NCBI GenBank assembly: GCA_001564255.1
Contig: LKNC01000165.1
Span: forward strand, 1 to 6,373
Length of the DNA stretch: 6,373 nucleotides
DNA from: Natrialbaceae archaeon Tc-Br11_E2g1
Lineage (GTDB): Archaea > Halobacteriota > Halobacteria > Halobacteriales > Natrialbaceae
Direction: 5' to 3'
Shown in pieces: positions 1-5,508 of the stretch. The notes beneath the pieces were generated by a model that saw nothing but the letters and a program-made list of their open reading frames with translations, ran no database searches and was not told the DNA's origin. The position numbers and the translations under genes were made by a program. Each line of letters starts with the position of its first letter. Within the stretch, counting starts at the first letter, position 1.

Positions 1-111
1 GGCCCCGTTCCCGAAAGGACGGACGACCTCGAGGCGGCAATCGGACCCGAGCCGATCGCTGCGGGGGGAGACGGGGCGGCCGGAACTGACGGGAGCGAGG
101 GCCTCGAGTGA
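1..111 (+). CDS. C-terminal end of an unidentified acidic protein (5' truncated)
   Basis: The frame starting at base 1 is open to a TGA at 109-111 and gives 36 residues rich in Asp, Glu, Gly and Ala, ending in DGSEGLE. About 78% of its codons end in G or C (28 of 36), which fits haloarchaeal coding sequence. The visible part looks like a disordered acidic tail and carries no motif, so I cannot name the protein. It is on the same strand as uvrC and ends 79 bases before it, so readthrough is possible but not shown. The open frame could be chance in such GC-rich DNA; the preceding bases would settle it. Confidence 0.5.
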   Translation, partial: GPVPERTDDLEAAIGPEPIAAGGDGAAGTDGSEGLE

Positions 112-190
112 CCGGGCAGCAGCCGAGTCGGACGGTCCCCGGCCGGCGGATGAGTCAGGCTCAAACCCCTCGGCTCACTAGAGGCCGGCG

Positions 191-1948
191 ATGAACGCCG
201 ACGCGGTTCGCGAGCGAGCCGGGACGCTCCCCCGTGAGCCCGGCGTCTACCAGTTCCAGGAGGACGGAACGACGCTGTACGTCGGCAAGGCCGTCGACCT
301 GCGCTCGCGGGTGCGATCGTACGCCGACCCGCGCAGTGCCCGTATCGGGCGGATGGTCGATCGGGCCGACGACCTCGAGATCGCCGTCACGGACACCGAA
401 ACGCAGGCACTCCTCCTCGAGGCGAACCTGATCAAACGCCACGCCCCCCGCTACAACGTCCGGCTGAAAGACGACAAGTCCTACCCGATGGTCCAGGTGA
501 CGGGCCACGAGACGGCGCGCATCGAGGTGACACGCGACCCCCACGGCCGGAAGGCCAAGGAAGCGGGGGAGTCGGCGATCTACGGCCCCTTCACCGACAA
601 AGGACGGGTCGAAACGGTGGTGAAAGCTCTCCGGGAGACCTACGGGATCCGGGGCTGTTCAGACCACAAGTACGCGAACCGGGATCGCCCCTGTCTCGAC
701 TACGAGATGGGGCTGTGTACCGCCCCCTGTACCGACGAGATCGCCCTCGAGGCCTACCGGGAGGACGTCTCGGAGGTAACGCGGTTCCTCGAGGGTGAGA
801 CGGGCGTGCTCGCCGACCCCCTCCGGGAGCGAATGGAGGCGGCGGCCGAGGCACAACGTTTCGAACGCGCGGCGAACCTCCGGGACCGCCTCGAGGCAGT
901 CGAGGCGTTCCACGGCGAGGGCGGCGAAGCGATCCAGTCACCCGGCGACGAGCGGACGACCGACGTCCTCGGCGTGGCGATCGAAGGCGCGGAGGCGACC
1001 GTCGCCCGCCTGCGTGCGGAAGAGGGTAAACTCGTCGAGCGGGATCGTCACACCCTCGCCGCCCCCGACGGCCCCAGCGACGGCGTCCCCGCCGTCCTCG
1101 CCGCGTTCATCGTCCAGTACTACGCCGAACGGACCCTGCCCGACGCCCTCTTGATCCCCGAACGCCACGGCGACGACGAACTCGAGGCGTGGCTGGCCGC
1201 CGAGGGCGTCTCCGTGCGCGTCCCCGGAGCCGGCCGGGAGGCCACACTCGTCGATCTGGCGCTGAAAAACGCCCGGCGGACGGTCGGCAGGAACGACGAG
1301 TATGGGGCCGTCGCCGACGCACTCGGCCTCGAGGTCGCCCGGCGGATCGAGGGCTTCGACGTGAGCCACGCGGGCGGGACCGCCGCGGTGGGGAGCAACG
1401 TCACGTTCGTCGACGGCAGTGCCGAAACGGCGGACTACCGCCGGAAGAAACTCACTGAAATCAACGACGACTACGAGAACATGCGGCGGCTGATCGAGTG
1501 GCGTGCCCGCCGCGCGGTCGAGCGGAGAGACGACCGCCCCGACCCCGACTTACTCCTGATCGACGGCGGCGAGGGCCAACTCGAGGCCGCTCGCGAGGCC
1601 CTCGCCGAGGTCGGGTGGGAGATTCCCGCCGTCGCGCTTGCGAAAGCCGAAGAACGAGTCATCACGCCCGACCGCGACTTCTCCTGGCCGAGTGACGCCC
1701 CTCACCTCCACCTCCTCCAGCGGGTGCGCGACGAGGCCCACCGCTTTGCGGTCCAGTACCACCGGACGATCAGAGACGACGTCTCGACGGTCCTCGACGA
1801 CGTCCCCGGGGTTGGCCCCGAGACGCGCAACCGCCTGCTCGGACGCTTTGGCAGCGTGGAGAACGTCCGGAAGGCCAGCCTCGAGGAACTCCGGAACGTC
1901 TCGGGGATCGGTGAAAAGACCGCCGAGACGATCCGTTCGCGGCTGTAG
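191..1948 (+). CDS. uvrC: UvrABC system protein C (excinuclease ABC subunit C)
   Basis: This is the 585-residue dual-incision nuclease of nucleotide excision repair. With UvrA and UvrB it cuts damaged DNA on both sides of the lesion. The length is normal for the family. An N-terminal GIY-YIG domain (about 14-95) shows GVY at 18-20, YVG at 30-32 and Glu78 in LLLEANL; it makes the 3' incision. Cys156, Cys168, Cys176 and Cys180 match the spacing of the E. coli [4Fe-4S] ligands. A UVR (UvrB-binding) motif lies at about 206-240. The RNase H-like domain for the 5' incision keeps its triad: Asp390 (GFDVSH), Asp458 (LIDGG) and His517 (DEAHRF). Tandem helix-hairpin-helix motifs fill about 533-585. An in-frame TAG at 179-181 makes ATG 191 the first possible ATG. 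No good Shine-Dalgarno is seen; TCAAAC at 161-166 is only a weak TATA candidate. Confidence 0.97.
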   Translation: MNADAVRERAGTLPREPGVYQFQEDGTTLYVGKAVDLRSRVRSYADPRSARIGRMVDRADDLEIAVTDTETQALLLEANLIKRHAPRYNVRLKDDKSYPMVQVTGHETARIEVTRDPHGRKAKEAGESAIYGPFTDKGRVETVVKALRETYGIRGCSDHKYANRDRPCLDYEMGLCTAPCTDEIALEAYREDVSEVTRFLEGETGVLADPLRERMEAAAEAQRFERAANLRDRLEAVEAFHGEGGEAIQSPGDERTTDVLGVAIEGAEATVARLRAEEGKLVERDRHTLAAPDGPSDGVPAVLAAFIVQYYAERTLPDALLIPERHGDDELEAWLAAEGVSVRVPGAGREATLVDLALKNARRTVGRNDEYGAVADALGLEVARRIEGFDVSHAGGTAAVGSNVTFVDGSAETADYRRKKLTEINDDYENMRRLIEWRARRAVERRDDRPDPDLLLIDGGEGQLEAAREALAEVGWEIPAVALAKAEERVITPDRDFSWPSDAPHLHLLQRVRDEAHRFAVQYHRTIRDDVSTVLDDVPGVGPETRNRLLGRFGSVENVRKASLEELRNVSGIGEKTAETIRSRL

Positions 1949-1962
1949 CCGCCTCGAGGCGG
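1949..1962 (+). terminator. Stem-loop directly after the uvrC stop
   Basis: CCGCCTCGAGGCGG is a perfect 14-base palindrome that can fold as a 5-bp GC stem with a TCGA loop, beginning on the base after the uvrC stop. A second dyad follows (GCTGGC at 1973-1978 with GCCAGC at 1996-2001), and between its arms lies TTTT at 1989-1992. Together they could end or attenuate the uvrC transcript. Archaeal termination depends mainly on T-rich tracts, and only four T's are present, so the role is inferred. CTCGAG is common throughout the window, so part of the palindrome may be composition. Confidence 0.3.
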
Positions 1963-1985
1963 TTACGAGACTGCTGGCTTCGCTA

Positions 1986-1996
1986 GCCTTTTGGCG
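1986..1996 (+). promoter_or_regulatory. Possible TATA/BRE element for the VOC gene
   Basis: The only T-rich stretch in the 69-base gap, CCTTTTGG, lies 26-29 bases upstream of ATG 2018. That is where a haloarchaeal TATA box sits for a leaderless transcript. No Shine-Dalgarno precedes the ATG (GACCTCCCGCCC), which fits leaderless translation. The same T's could instead terminate uvrC. The match is weak and rests mainly on position. Confidence 0.35.
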
Positions 1997-2017
1997 CCAG
2001 CCGCCGACCTCCCGCCC

Positions 2018-2809
2018 ATGCAGGGTACGCTCGATCACGTCATGCTGCGTGTCGAAAACCTCGAGACTTCCCTCGAGTGGTACGGCGAACACCTCGATTA
2101 CGAGGAGAAAGACCGCTACGAGGGCGACGGGTTCACCATCGTTTATCTCGGCCCGGAGAAGATGGGCGAGGAGGAGGCGTTCCTCGAGCTCACCCACAAC
2201 GAGGGTGGCGACCTCGAGATGGGCGACGCCTGGGGACACGTCGCGGTGCGAGTTCCGGAGGGCGAACTCGAGGGCCACTACCAACAGCTAATCGATGGTG
2301 GCGTCGAGGATTACCGCGACCCCGAAGCCTGTGGCGGCCGGTATGCGTTCGTCAAAGACCCCGACGGCCACGAGATCGAACTCGTTCAGCGTGACCCCGA
2401 TCACACGACGTGGTCGCTCGATCACACGATGATCCGCGTCGAGGACGCCGACGAGGCCATCGGCTTTTGGACCCGCAAGTTCGGCTACGAACACACCGGC
2501 CGGTGGGAGGCCGACTCCTTTGCGAACTACTTCATGAAACCCGAGGAGGCGGGCGAGGAGGCGATGGCCGTCGAACTCACGTACAACTACGACGGCCGCA
2601 GCTACGACTTTGGCGACGCCTGGGGACATCTCTGTGTCCGCGTCGACGACCTCGGGGAAGACTGGGAGCAACTCGTGATCCGGGAGGCCGAGGAGTACCG
2701 CGACCCCGGGAGCAACGACGACATGTACGCGTTCACGAAAGACCCCGACGGCCACGAGATCGAACTCTTAGAGCGTGATCTCGAGGCCGAGTCGCTGTTC
2801 CCGTTCTGA
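2018..2809 (+). CDS. Tandem-domain VOC family protein, glyoxalase I-like
   Basis: This 263-residue protein has two vicinal-oxygen-chelate (glyoxalase/bleomycin-resistance/dioxygenase) domains, about 1-127 and 130-255. Each keeps a full glyoxalase-I-type metal set: His7, Glu57, His74, Glu121, then His136, Glu186, His204, Glu249. The first set closely matches the spacing in E. coli GlxI (5, 56, 74, 122). Matching stretches such as GDAWGH and KDPDGHEIEL show the halves arose by duplication. The likely role is cytosolic isomerisation of a methylglyoxal-thiol hemithioacetal. Haloarchaea use gamma-glutamylcysteine rather than glutathione, so that thiol is the inferred partner. VOC proteins also include dioxygenases and epimerases, so the substrate is unproven. 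I chose ATG 2018 because it leads straight into the first strand (LDHVMLRV); an in-frame TTG at 1991 would add nine residues lying over the putative promoter. The gene is downstream of uvrC with no evident functional link. Confidence 0.88.
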   Translation: MQGTLDHVMLRVENLETSLEWYGEHLDYEEKDRYEGDGFTIVYLGPEKMGEEEAFLELTHNEGGDLEMGDAWGHVAVRVPEGELEGHYQQLIDGGVEDYRDPEACGGRYAFVKDPDGHEIELVQRDPDHTTWSLDHTMIRVEDADEAIGFWTRKFGYEHTGRWEADSFANYFMKPEEAGEEAMAVELTYNYDGRSYDFGDAWGHLCVRVDDLGEDWEQLVIREAEEYRDPGSNDDMYAFTKDPDGHEIELLERDLEAESLFPF

Positions 2810-2860
2810 CACCGACGCCGGATTCGACCCGACATCCGGAGAACCCCGTCAAATCTTCCC

Positions 2861-2878
2861 CGCCGGCGTTGGCCGGCG
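2861..2878. terminator. GC-rich stem-loop downstream of the VOC gene
   Basis: CGCCGGC and GCCGGCG form a perfect 7-bp stem around a GTTG loop, 51 bases after the VOC stop. An AT-rich patch (GAAAATTTGG) follows four bases later, so it may help terminate or stabilise the 3' end of the VOC mRNA. There is no real oligo-T run, so this is a candidate only. The stem itself is clear; its function is inferred. Confidence 0.35.
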
Positions 2879-2913
2879 CTCGAAAATTTGGTATCGCACT
2901 ATAGGGTTTACCC

Positions 2914-3030
2914 GTGTGGACAAACGCACGTACAGTGGCGTCGACGGAAGGGAGGTCGGCCACCGGTGACAGCGGACCCGAGGGACCTGACGACGTCCCG
3001 ATCGGGGACGACACGACTCCCGACCGATAA
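2914..3030 (+). CDS. Very short candidate ORF, hypothetical
   Basis: A GTG at 2914 opens 38 codons to a TAA at 3028-3030. The product would be acidic and rich in Thr, Gly, Asp and Pro (for example GPEGPDDVPIGDD), a composition common in haloarchaeal disordered segments. AAAATTT at 2883-2889 is about 25-31 bases upstream of the GTG, as expected for a leaderless start. After the TAA the same frame continues with similar Ser/Pro/Glu-rich residues to a TGA near 3081, which might mean a broken longer gene. No motif or family is recognised and chance is quite possible. Confidence 0.15.
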   Translation: MWTNARTVASTEGRSATGDSGPEGPDDVPIGDDTTPDR

Positions 3031-3212
3031 CCGGACGGGTCCAGTTCGGCGGTTGAGCCACCGTCCACCGAGTCTGCGTGATTCGGTAACACAACTCGTT
3101 GAGCAACGGCTGTAGGGTGTGGTGTGTGTTGACTTACAGTCGATTCGATAGGTGCTCGTTCGAACCCAGAGTGAGTGTGCCGTATTGACAGGGCCGGGCG
3201 TCGGCGTGCCGT

Positions 3213-3383
3213 TCAGGCGGGGGTCTCACTCGAGTCGATGCCGTCGATCCGGACGAACCCGTACTCACAGTCCGGGCAGTGCCACTTGACCTTCTCGCCG
3301 AGGTGAACCGTGGTGCTCGCAGCTCGATAGAACGTTCGCTCGCCGCCACAGACCGGGCATTCGTGATCGAGTTCCTGGGCCAT
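3213..3383 (-). CDS. Small haloarchaeal zinc-ribbon protein (DUF7838-like)
   Basis: ATG at 3383 reads 56 codons to a TGA at 3213-3215. The protein has two zinc knuckles, CPVC (Cys9, Cys12) and CPDC (Cys36, Cys39), 23 residues apart, which would form one four-cysteine zinc beta-ribbon. The linker TFYRAASTTVHLGEKVKWH and the following YGFVRIDGID match, from memory, a small conserved haloarchaeal family annotated only as a putative zinc-binding protein (DUF7838). That family name is recalled, not searched. No signal peptide or membrane segment is present, so it should be cytosolic. Similar ribbons bind nucleic acid or proteins, but the function here is unknown. A TATA-like GTTAAA about 25-29 bases upstream and the absence of a Shine-Dalgarno suggest a leaderless, independently transcribed gene. 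Confidence 0.85.
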   Translation of the reverse strand: MAQELDHECPVCGGERTFYRAASTTVHLGEKVKWHCPDCEYGFVRIDGIDSSETPA

Positions 3384-3405
3384 ACCGGGATTCGAACGTG
3401 AACCG

Positions 3406-3413
3406 AGTTTAAC
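3406..3413 (-). promoter_or_regulatory. TATA-like box of the zinc-ribbon gene
   Basis: Read on the minus strand, CGTTAAAC lies about 24-29 bases upstream of the ATG at 3383. This is the usual place of an archaeal TATA box when transcription starts at or next to the start codon. It is the only AT-rich stretch in the first 60 bases upstream. Identification is by position and base content only. Confidence 0.45.
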
Positions 3414-3559
3414 GTACTGGTTTCGCCGGCAGCGGGTCTCGAGTAGTGCTTTGTCGAGGCTGATCGGCAGGGTCGAACCCGTCGCCGGAGGGGGCTTCGC
3501 CCCTGCAGTCGACGTTTGACGGAGTAGTCGCTCGGGGGACAGGGCCGGAAATAAACCGC

Positions 3560-3582
3560 ATACTGATATACCAAATCAGTGT
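3560..3582 (-). terminator. Stem-loop plus T-rich tract, candidate terminator for the regulator transcript
   Basis: On the minus strand, ACACTGAT and ATCAGTAT pair through six Watson-Crick pairs, one wobble and one further A-T pair around a 7-base loop. GCGGTTTATTT follows. A stem then a T-rich tract is plausible as an archaeal termination site for RNA coming from the regulator gene, whose stop is about 200 bases upstream. The long 3' UTR this implies is unusual, so termination could occur earlier. Confidence 0.35.
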
Positions 3583-3633
3583 CCCTGACGTTCACAAGTC
3601 CGGGATGGAGATTTCTACAAACTACTAGATGTC

Positions 3634-3753
3634 ATACTATTTTGGTCAGGAAATTACTGGTGCTGTTGATTCAGGAGGAGTTCTACCAGAGATATGATTG
3701 AACTCGAAGAGGCAGCACCACTGGGTCGGTCCTGATTCCCTACCGAATAGTAT
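3634..3753. repeat. Imperfect 120-base inverted repeat in AT-rich DNA
   Basis: Three nested perfect dyads share nearly one centre: ATACTATT (3634-3641) with AATAGTAT (3746-3753), TGGTGCTG (3658-3665) with CAGCACCA (3713-3720), and GAGTTC (3678-3683) with GAACTC (3700-3705). TTC (3670-3672) with GAA (3706-3708) adds three pairs. RNA from either strand could fold into a long interrupted hairpin with a 16-base apical loop. No flanking target-site duplication is visible, so a miniature transposable element is possible but unproven. A structured 3' UTR or small RNA is the main alternative. Confidence 0.45.
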
Positions 3754-3781
3754 CAAACGCCGCTGAGACCATATCGTGGAC

Positions 3782-5395
3782 TTACAACAACTGCTCTAGG
3801 ATTTTTCGCTGTCCGGCCCGGAGATGTTGGGTGAACGTAGCTCGAGCAATGTCAAGGTGATCCGAGAGCTCTGTTGCACTCGAGCCACGCGGAATCTCGA
3901 AGTAGCCATCGTAGAACGCGTGCCGGAGGACCTCCTGCTGACGGTCGGTAAGCGGTTCGAGAACCTCAGCGGTCGACTCAAGGGACTGGGTCTCTGATTC
4001 GGTCCCAGACCAGGCAATCGAGGCAGTTACGTCGTCGTAGATTTCCTCGAGAGAGTCGACAATGCTCGGGATAGAACCCGGTTCTGGAACGCTTCCAGAA
4101 AGGATGGTTTGCTCAGTAGAAACACTGGTACTGTGATACCTCACACCAGCCTCAGTGAGCGACGTTTCGGGTGTGGGTGGTGATGCAAGTAGGTCACAAC
4201 GGATCGTGTCTGATTCACGCGTCCATTCGAGAAGTTCGAGTCCGTCGCAGGAACCGACAGCAGACTCGAGTTCGCCGGGGCGCACACCTTTGATACGAGC
4301 CAGGTATAGCGTCTGGCCGTCGGTGCGCTCCAGGACCGATAACACAGCAATTTCGGCCGAAACTGCCACAGCGCGAGCTAACTGGACGAGAGGAATCTCT
4401 TCATCGGTGATCGTGACGTCAATTGAGACTGGGCGAGACGTGAGCAGCGACTGTTTCCACTCAGTTCGTTGCCGGGCGTATCCGATCACTTCTGCAAACT
4501 CCTGGAGCAGGATTCGTTCCTGGCTGGTGATTGTCGGTTCAGACGTATAGACTCCAAGCACACCGAACTGAACCCCATCGTAAGAGATGGGAACGCCGAC
4601 AGCACTGTTGAATCCATGTTTCAGAGCAATCTGTTGGTAGTCGCTGGTGGTCTCTGTCGCGTTCGAATCGACGAATGATGTGGCAACCACCTCACCCGAC
4701 TCGAGTGCAGCAACCGCTGGATCCTGCTCCTGCGAATCGGGACCGTTTCCCGCAATGACGCTCGTGAGGTAATCATCACATCCAACGGCTGCCTGTGGAA
4801 CCATGGGACCAGACGCCGTCGCCGTTCCGATCCACGCCCCAGCATACCCGTGCTCTTCGATTAGTAACCGACAGAACTGGTCGAGAACGTCAGATGCGGT
4901 TGCTGTCGCTGTGAGCACATCTACGGCAGCTGCTTTTCCGCTACGCTCGCGCTCGAGTTGCTGGCTGGCCCGATACGAACTGACAATGGTTCGGAGGCGG
5001 TTGGCCAGTACCGTTGCCTGCTCGTCGTCGTGATCCTTGGGAAGGTAATCGGAGACACCCCTCCCGATGGCTTCACTGGCAAGGACCTCATCGCCTCGGC
5101 CTGTGATGAGCAAGAACGGCAGATCTGAATCGGTCTTACGAACGTCCTCGAGGAGAGTTAGTCCGGTATCATCACCGAGTTGGTAATCACAGAGAACACA
5201 GTCTGGATTATGCCTCTCGAACAGGCGTTTCCCTTCGGTGTAGCTATTGGCTATCGTAACATCGAACGCCGGTTCGGCGGCTTCGAGGAGTCGAGCAGTG
5301 ACGCGAGCCCACTGTTCGTCATCGTCAACCAACAAGATGTCTACGGGATACTCAAGGAATTTTGTGACGTCCTCGACGGCGCTACCTCCGCTCAT
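3782..5395 (-). CDS. Response regulator: REC-GAF-Bat-type HTH transcription factor
   Basis: This 537-residue cytosolic protein resembles bacterio-opsin activator (Bat) proteins with a receiver domain in front. REC (about 17-140) has all key residues: Asp24/Asp25, phospho-acceptor Asp70 (LCDYQLGDD), Thr98 and Lys120 (YLPK). A GAF domain follows (about 155-310; VGVPISYDGVQFGVLGVY), then a Bat-type region (about 322-470). The C-terminal HTH_10 domain (about 480-535) begins LTDRQQEVLRHAFYDGYF. Phosphorylation at Asp70 should control DNA binding, and GAF may add a small-molecule, light or redox input; its ligand and target genes are unknown. I chose ATG 5395 because GAGGTG lies nine bases upstream; an in-frame TTG at 5419 would add eight residues and overlap that site. 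The kinase gene is 113 bases upstream on the same strand. G+C (about 47-52% in two samples) is far below that of uvrC. Confidence 0.92.
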   Translation of the reverse strand: MSGGSAVEDVTKFLEYPVDILLVDDDEQWARVTARLLEAAEPAFDVTIANSYTEGKRLFERHNPDCVLCDYQLGDDTGLTLLEDVRKTDSDLPFLLITGRGDEVLASEAIGRGVSDYLPKDHDDEQATVLANRLRTIVSSYRASQQLERERSGKAAAVDVLTATATASDVLDQFCRLLIEEHGYAGAWIGTATASGPMVPQAAVGCDDYLTSVIAGNGPDSQEQDPAVAALESGEVVATSFVDSNATETTSDYQQIALKHGFNSAVGVPISYDGVQFGVLGVYTSEPTITSQERILLQEFAEVIGYARQRTEWKQSLLTSRPVSIDVTITDEEIPLVQLARAVAVSAEIAVLSVLERTDGQTLYLARIKGVRPGELESAVGSCDGLELLEWTRESDTIRCDLLASPPTPETSLTEAGVRYHSTSVSTEQTILSGSVPEPGSIPSIVDSLEEIYDDVTASIAWSGTESETQSLESTAEVLEPLTDRQQEVLRHAFYDGYFEIPRGSSATELSDHLDIARATFTQHLRAGQRKILEQLL

Positions 5396-5404
5396 CGGAT
5401 AGGA

Positions 5405-5442
5405 CACCTCTGGTAGCAAGTTTATCGCAAGATGCTTTTAGT
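5405..5442 (-). promoter_or_regulatory. Promoter and Shine-Dalgarno of the response regulator
   Basis: On the minus strand GAGGTG (5405-5410) matches the haloarchaeal anti-Shine-Dalgarno and lies nine bases before ATG 5395. It is the clearest such site in the window. ACTAAAAG (5435-5442) is a TATA candidate; a start about 25 bases on would give a leader of roughly 18 bases that includes GAGGTG. GATAAAC (5420-5426) is a second TATA candidate but would leave the Shine-Dalgarno outside the transcript. The gene thus seems to have its own leadered promoter rather than relying only on the kinase transcript. Confidence 0.45.
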
Positions 5443-5508
5443 AAGTGATACCGACGATCAGCTAGCATGAACATTCAATCACTCGTCTAATACATATTTC
5501 AAATACCA

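Larger units (their letters stand above)
2810..3212. other. Intergenic region between convergent genes, no recognised gene
   Basis: These 403 bases separate the 3' ends of the VOC gene and the zinc-ribbon gene, a long gap for convergent genes. I see a strong GC hairpin (2861-2878), an AT-rich patch (2883-2910, containing AAAATTT and CTATAG), a weak 38-codon GTG ORF (2914-3030) and a hairpin CGTCCC/GGGACG (2994-3010, 5-base loop). Longer open frames on both strands here are Arg/Ser/Pro-rich with no motif and look like chance readings. The segment could hold a decayed gene or a small RNA, but nothing shows it. Confidence 0.5.
3384..3781. other. Intergenic region with nested inverted repeats, no convincing gene
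   Basis: These 398 bases lie between the 5' end of the zinc-ribbon gene and the 3' end of the response regulator, both on the minus strand. The part nearest the zinc-ribbon gene is GC-rich and holds its TATA-like box and a GGGGC-TTC-GCCCC hairpin (3491-3503). From about 3545 the sequence turns AT-rich (23 of 60 G+C at 3601-3660) and holds a stem-loop (3560-3582) and a larger imperfect inverted repeat (3634-3753). Plus-strand ORFs here are tiny (22 codons from 3629, 13 codons from 3694) and unsupported. It may be a long 3' UTR, a structured RNA or remnant foreign DNA. Confidence 0.5.

Noticed and set aside
150..194. 14-residue ORF ending in an ATGA overlap with the uvrC start
   Set aside because: It is too short, basic and without a ribosome site; an upstream leader peptide cannot be supported.
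1550..2284. 244-codon minus-strand open frame across the uvrC/VOC junction
   Set aside because: It lies antisense to two well-supported genes and mirrors their codons, the usual shadow in GC-rich DNA.
2733..3092. 119-codon minus-strand open frame rich in Ser, Gly and Pro
   Set aside because: It runs antisense into the VOC gene, has no motif and turns Arg-rich at the end; judged a chance reading.
3158..3172. tRNA T-loop-like GTTCGAACCC, with similar TTCGAA-type motifs near 3391 and 3473
   Set aside because: The flanking bases do not form a T stem or an acceptor stem on either strand, so no tRNA is supported.
3134..3595. 153-codon minus-strand open frame
   Set aside because: It overlaps the zinc-ribbon gene in another frame, is Arg/Ser/Thr-rich without motif, and lacks the acidic composition of real haloarchaeal proteins.
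3629..3697. 22-codon plus-strand ORF in the AT-rich gap
   Set aside because: It lies inside the inverted repeat, has no recognisable motif and no positioned promoter or ribosome site.
5396..5419. TTG 5419 as start of the response regulator
   Set aside because: It would place the Shine-Dalgarno inside the coding region and add eight residues not needed by the REC fold; ATG 5395 is better.
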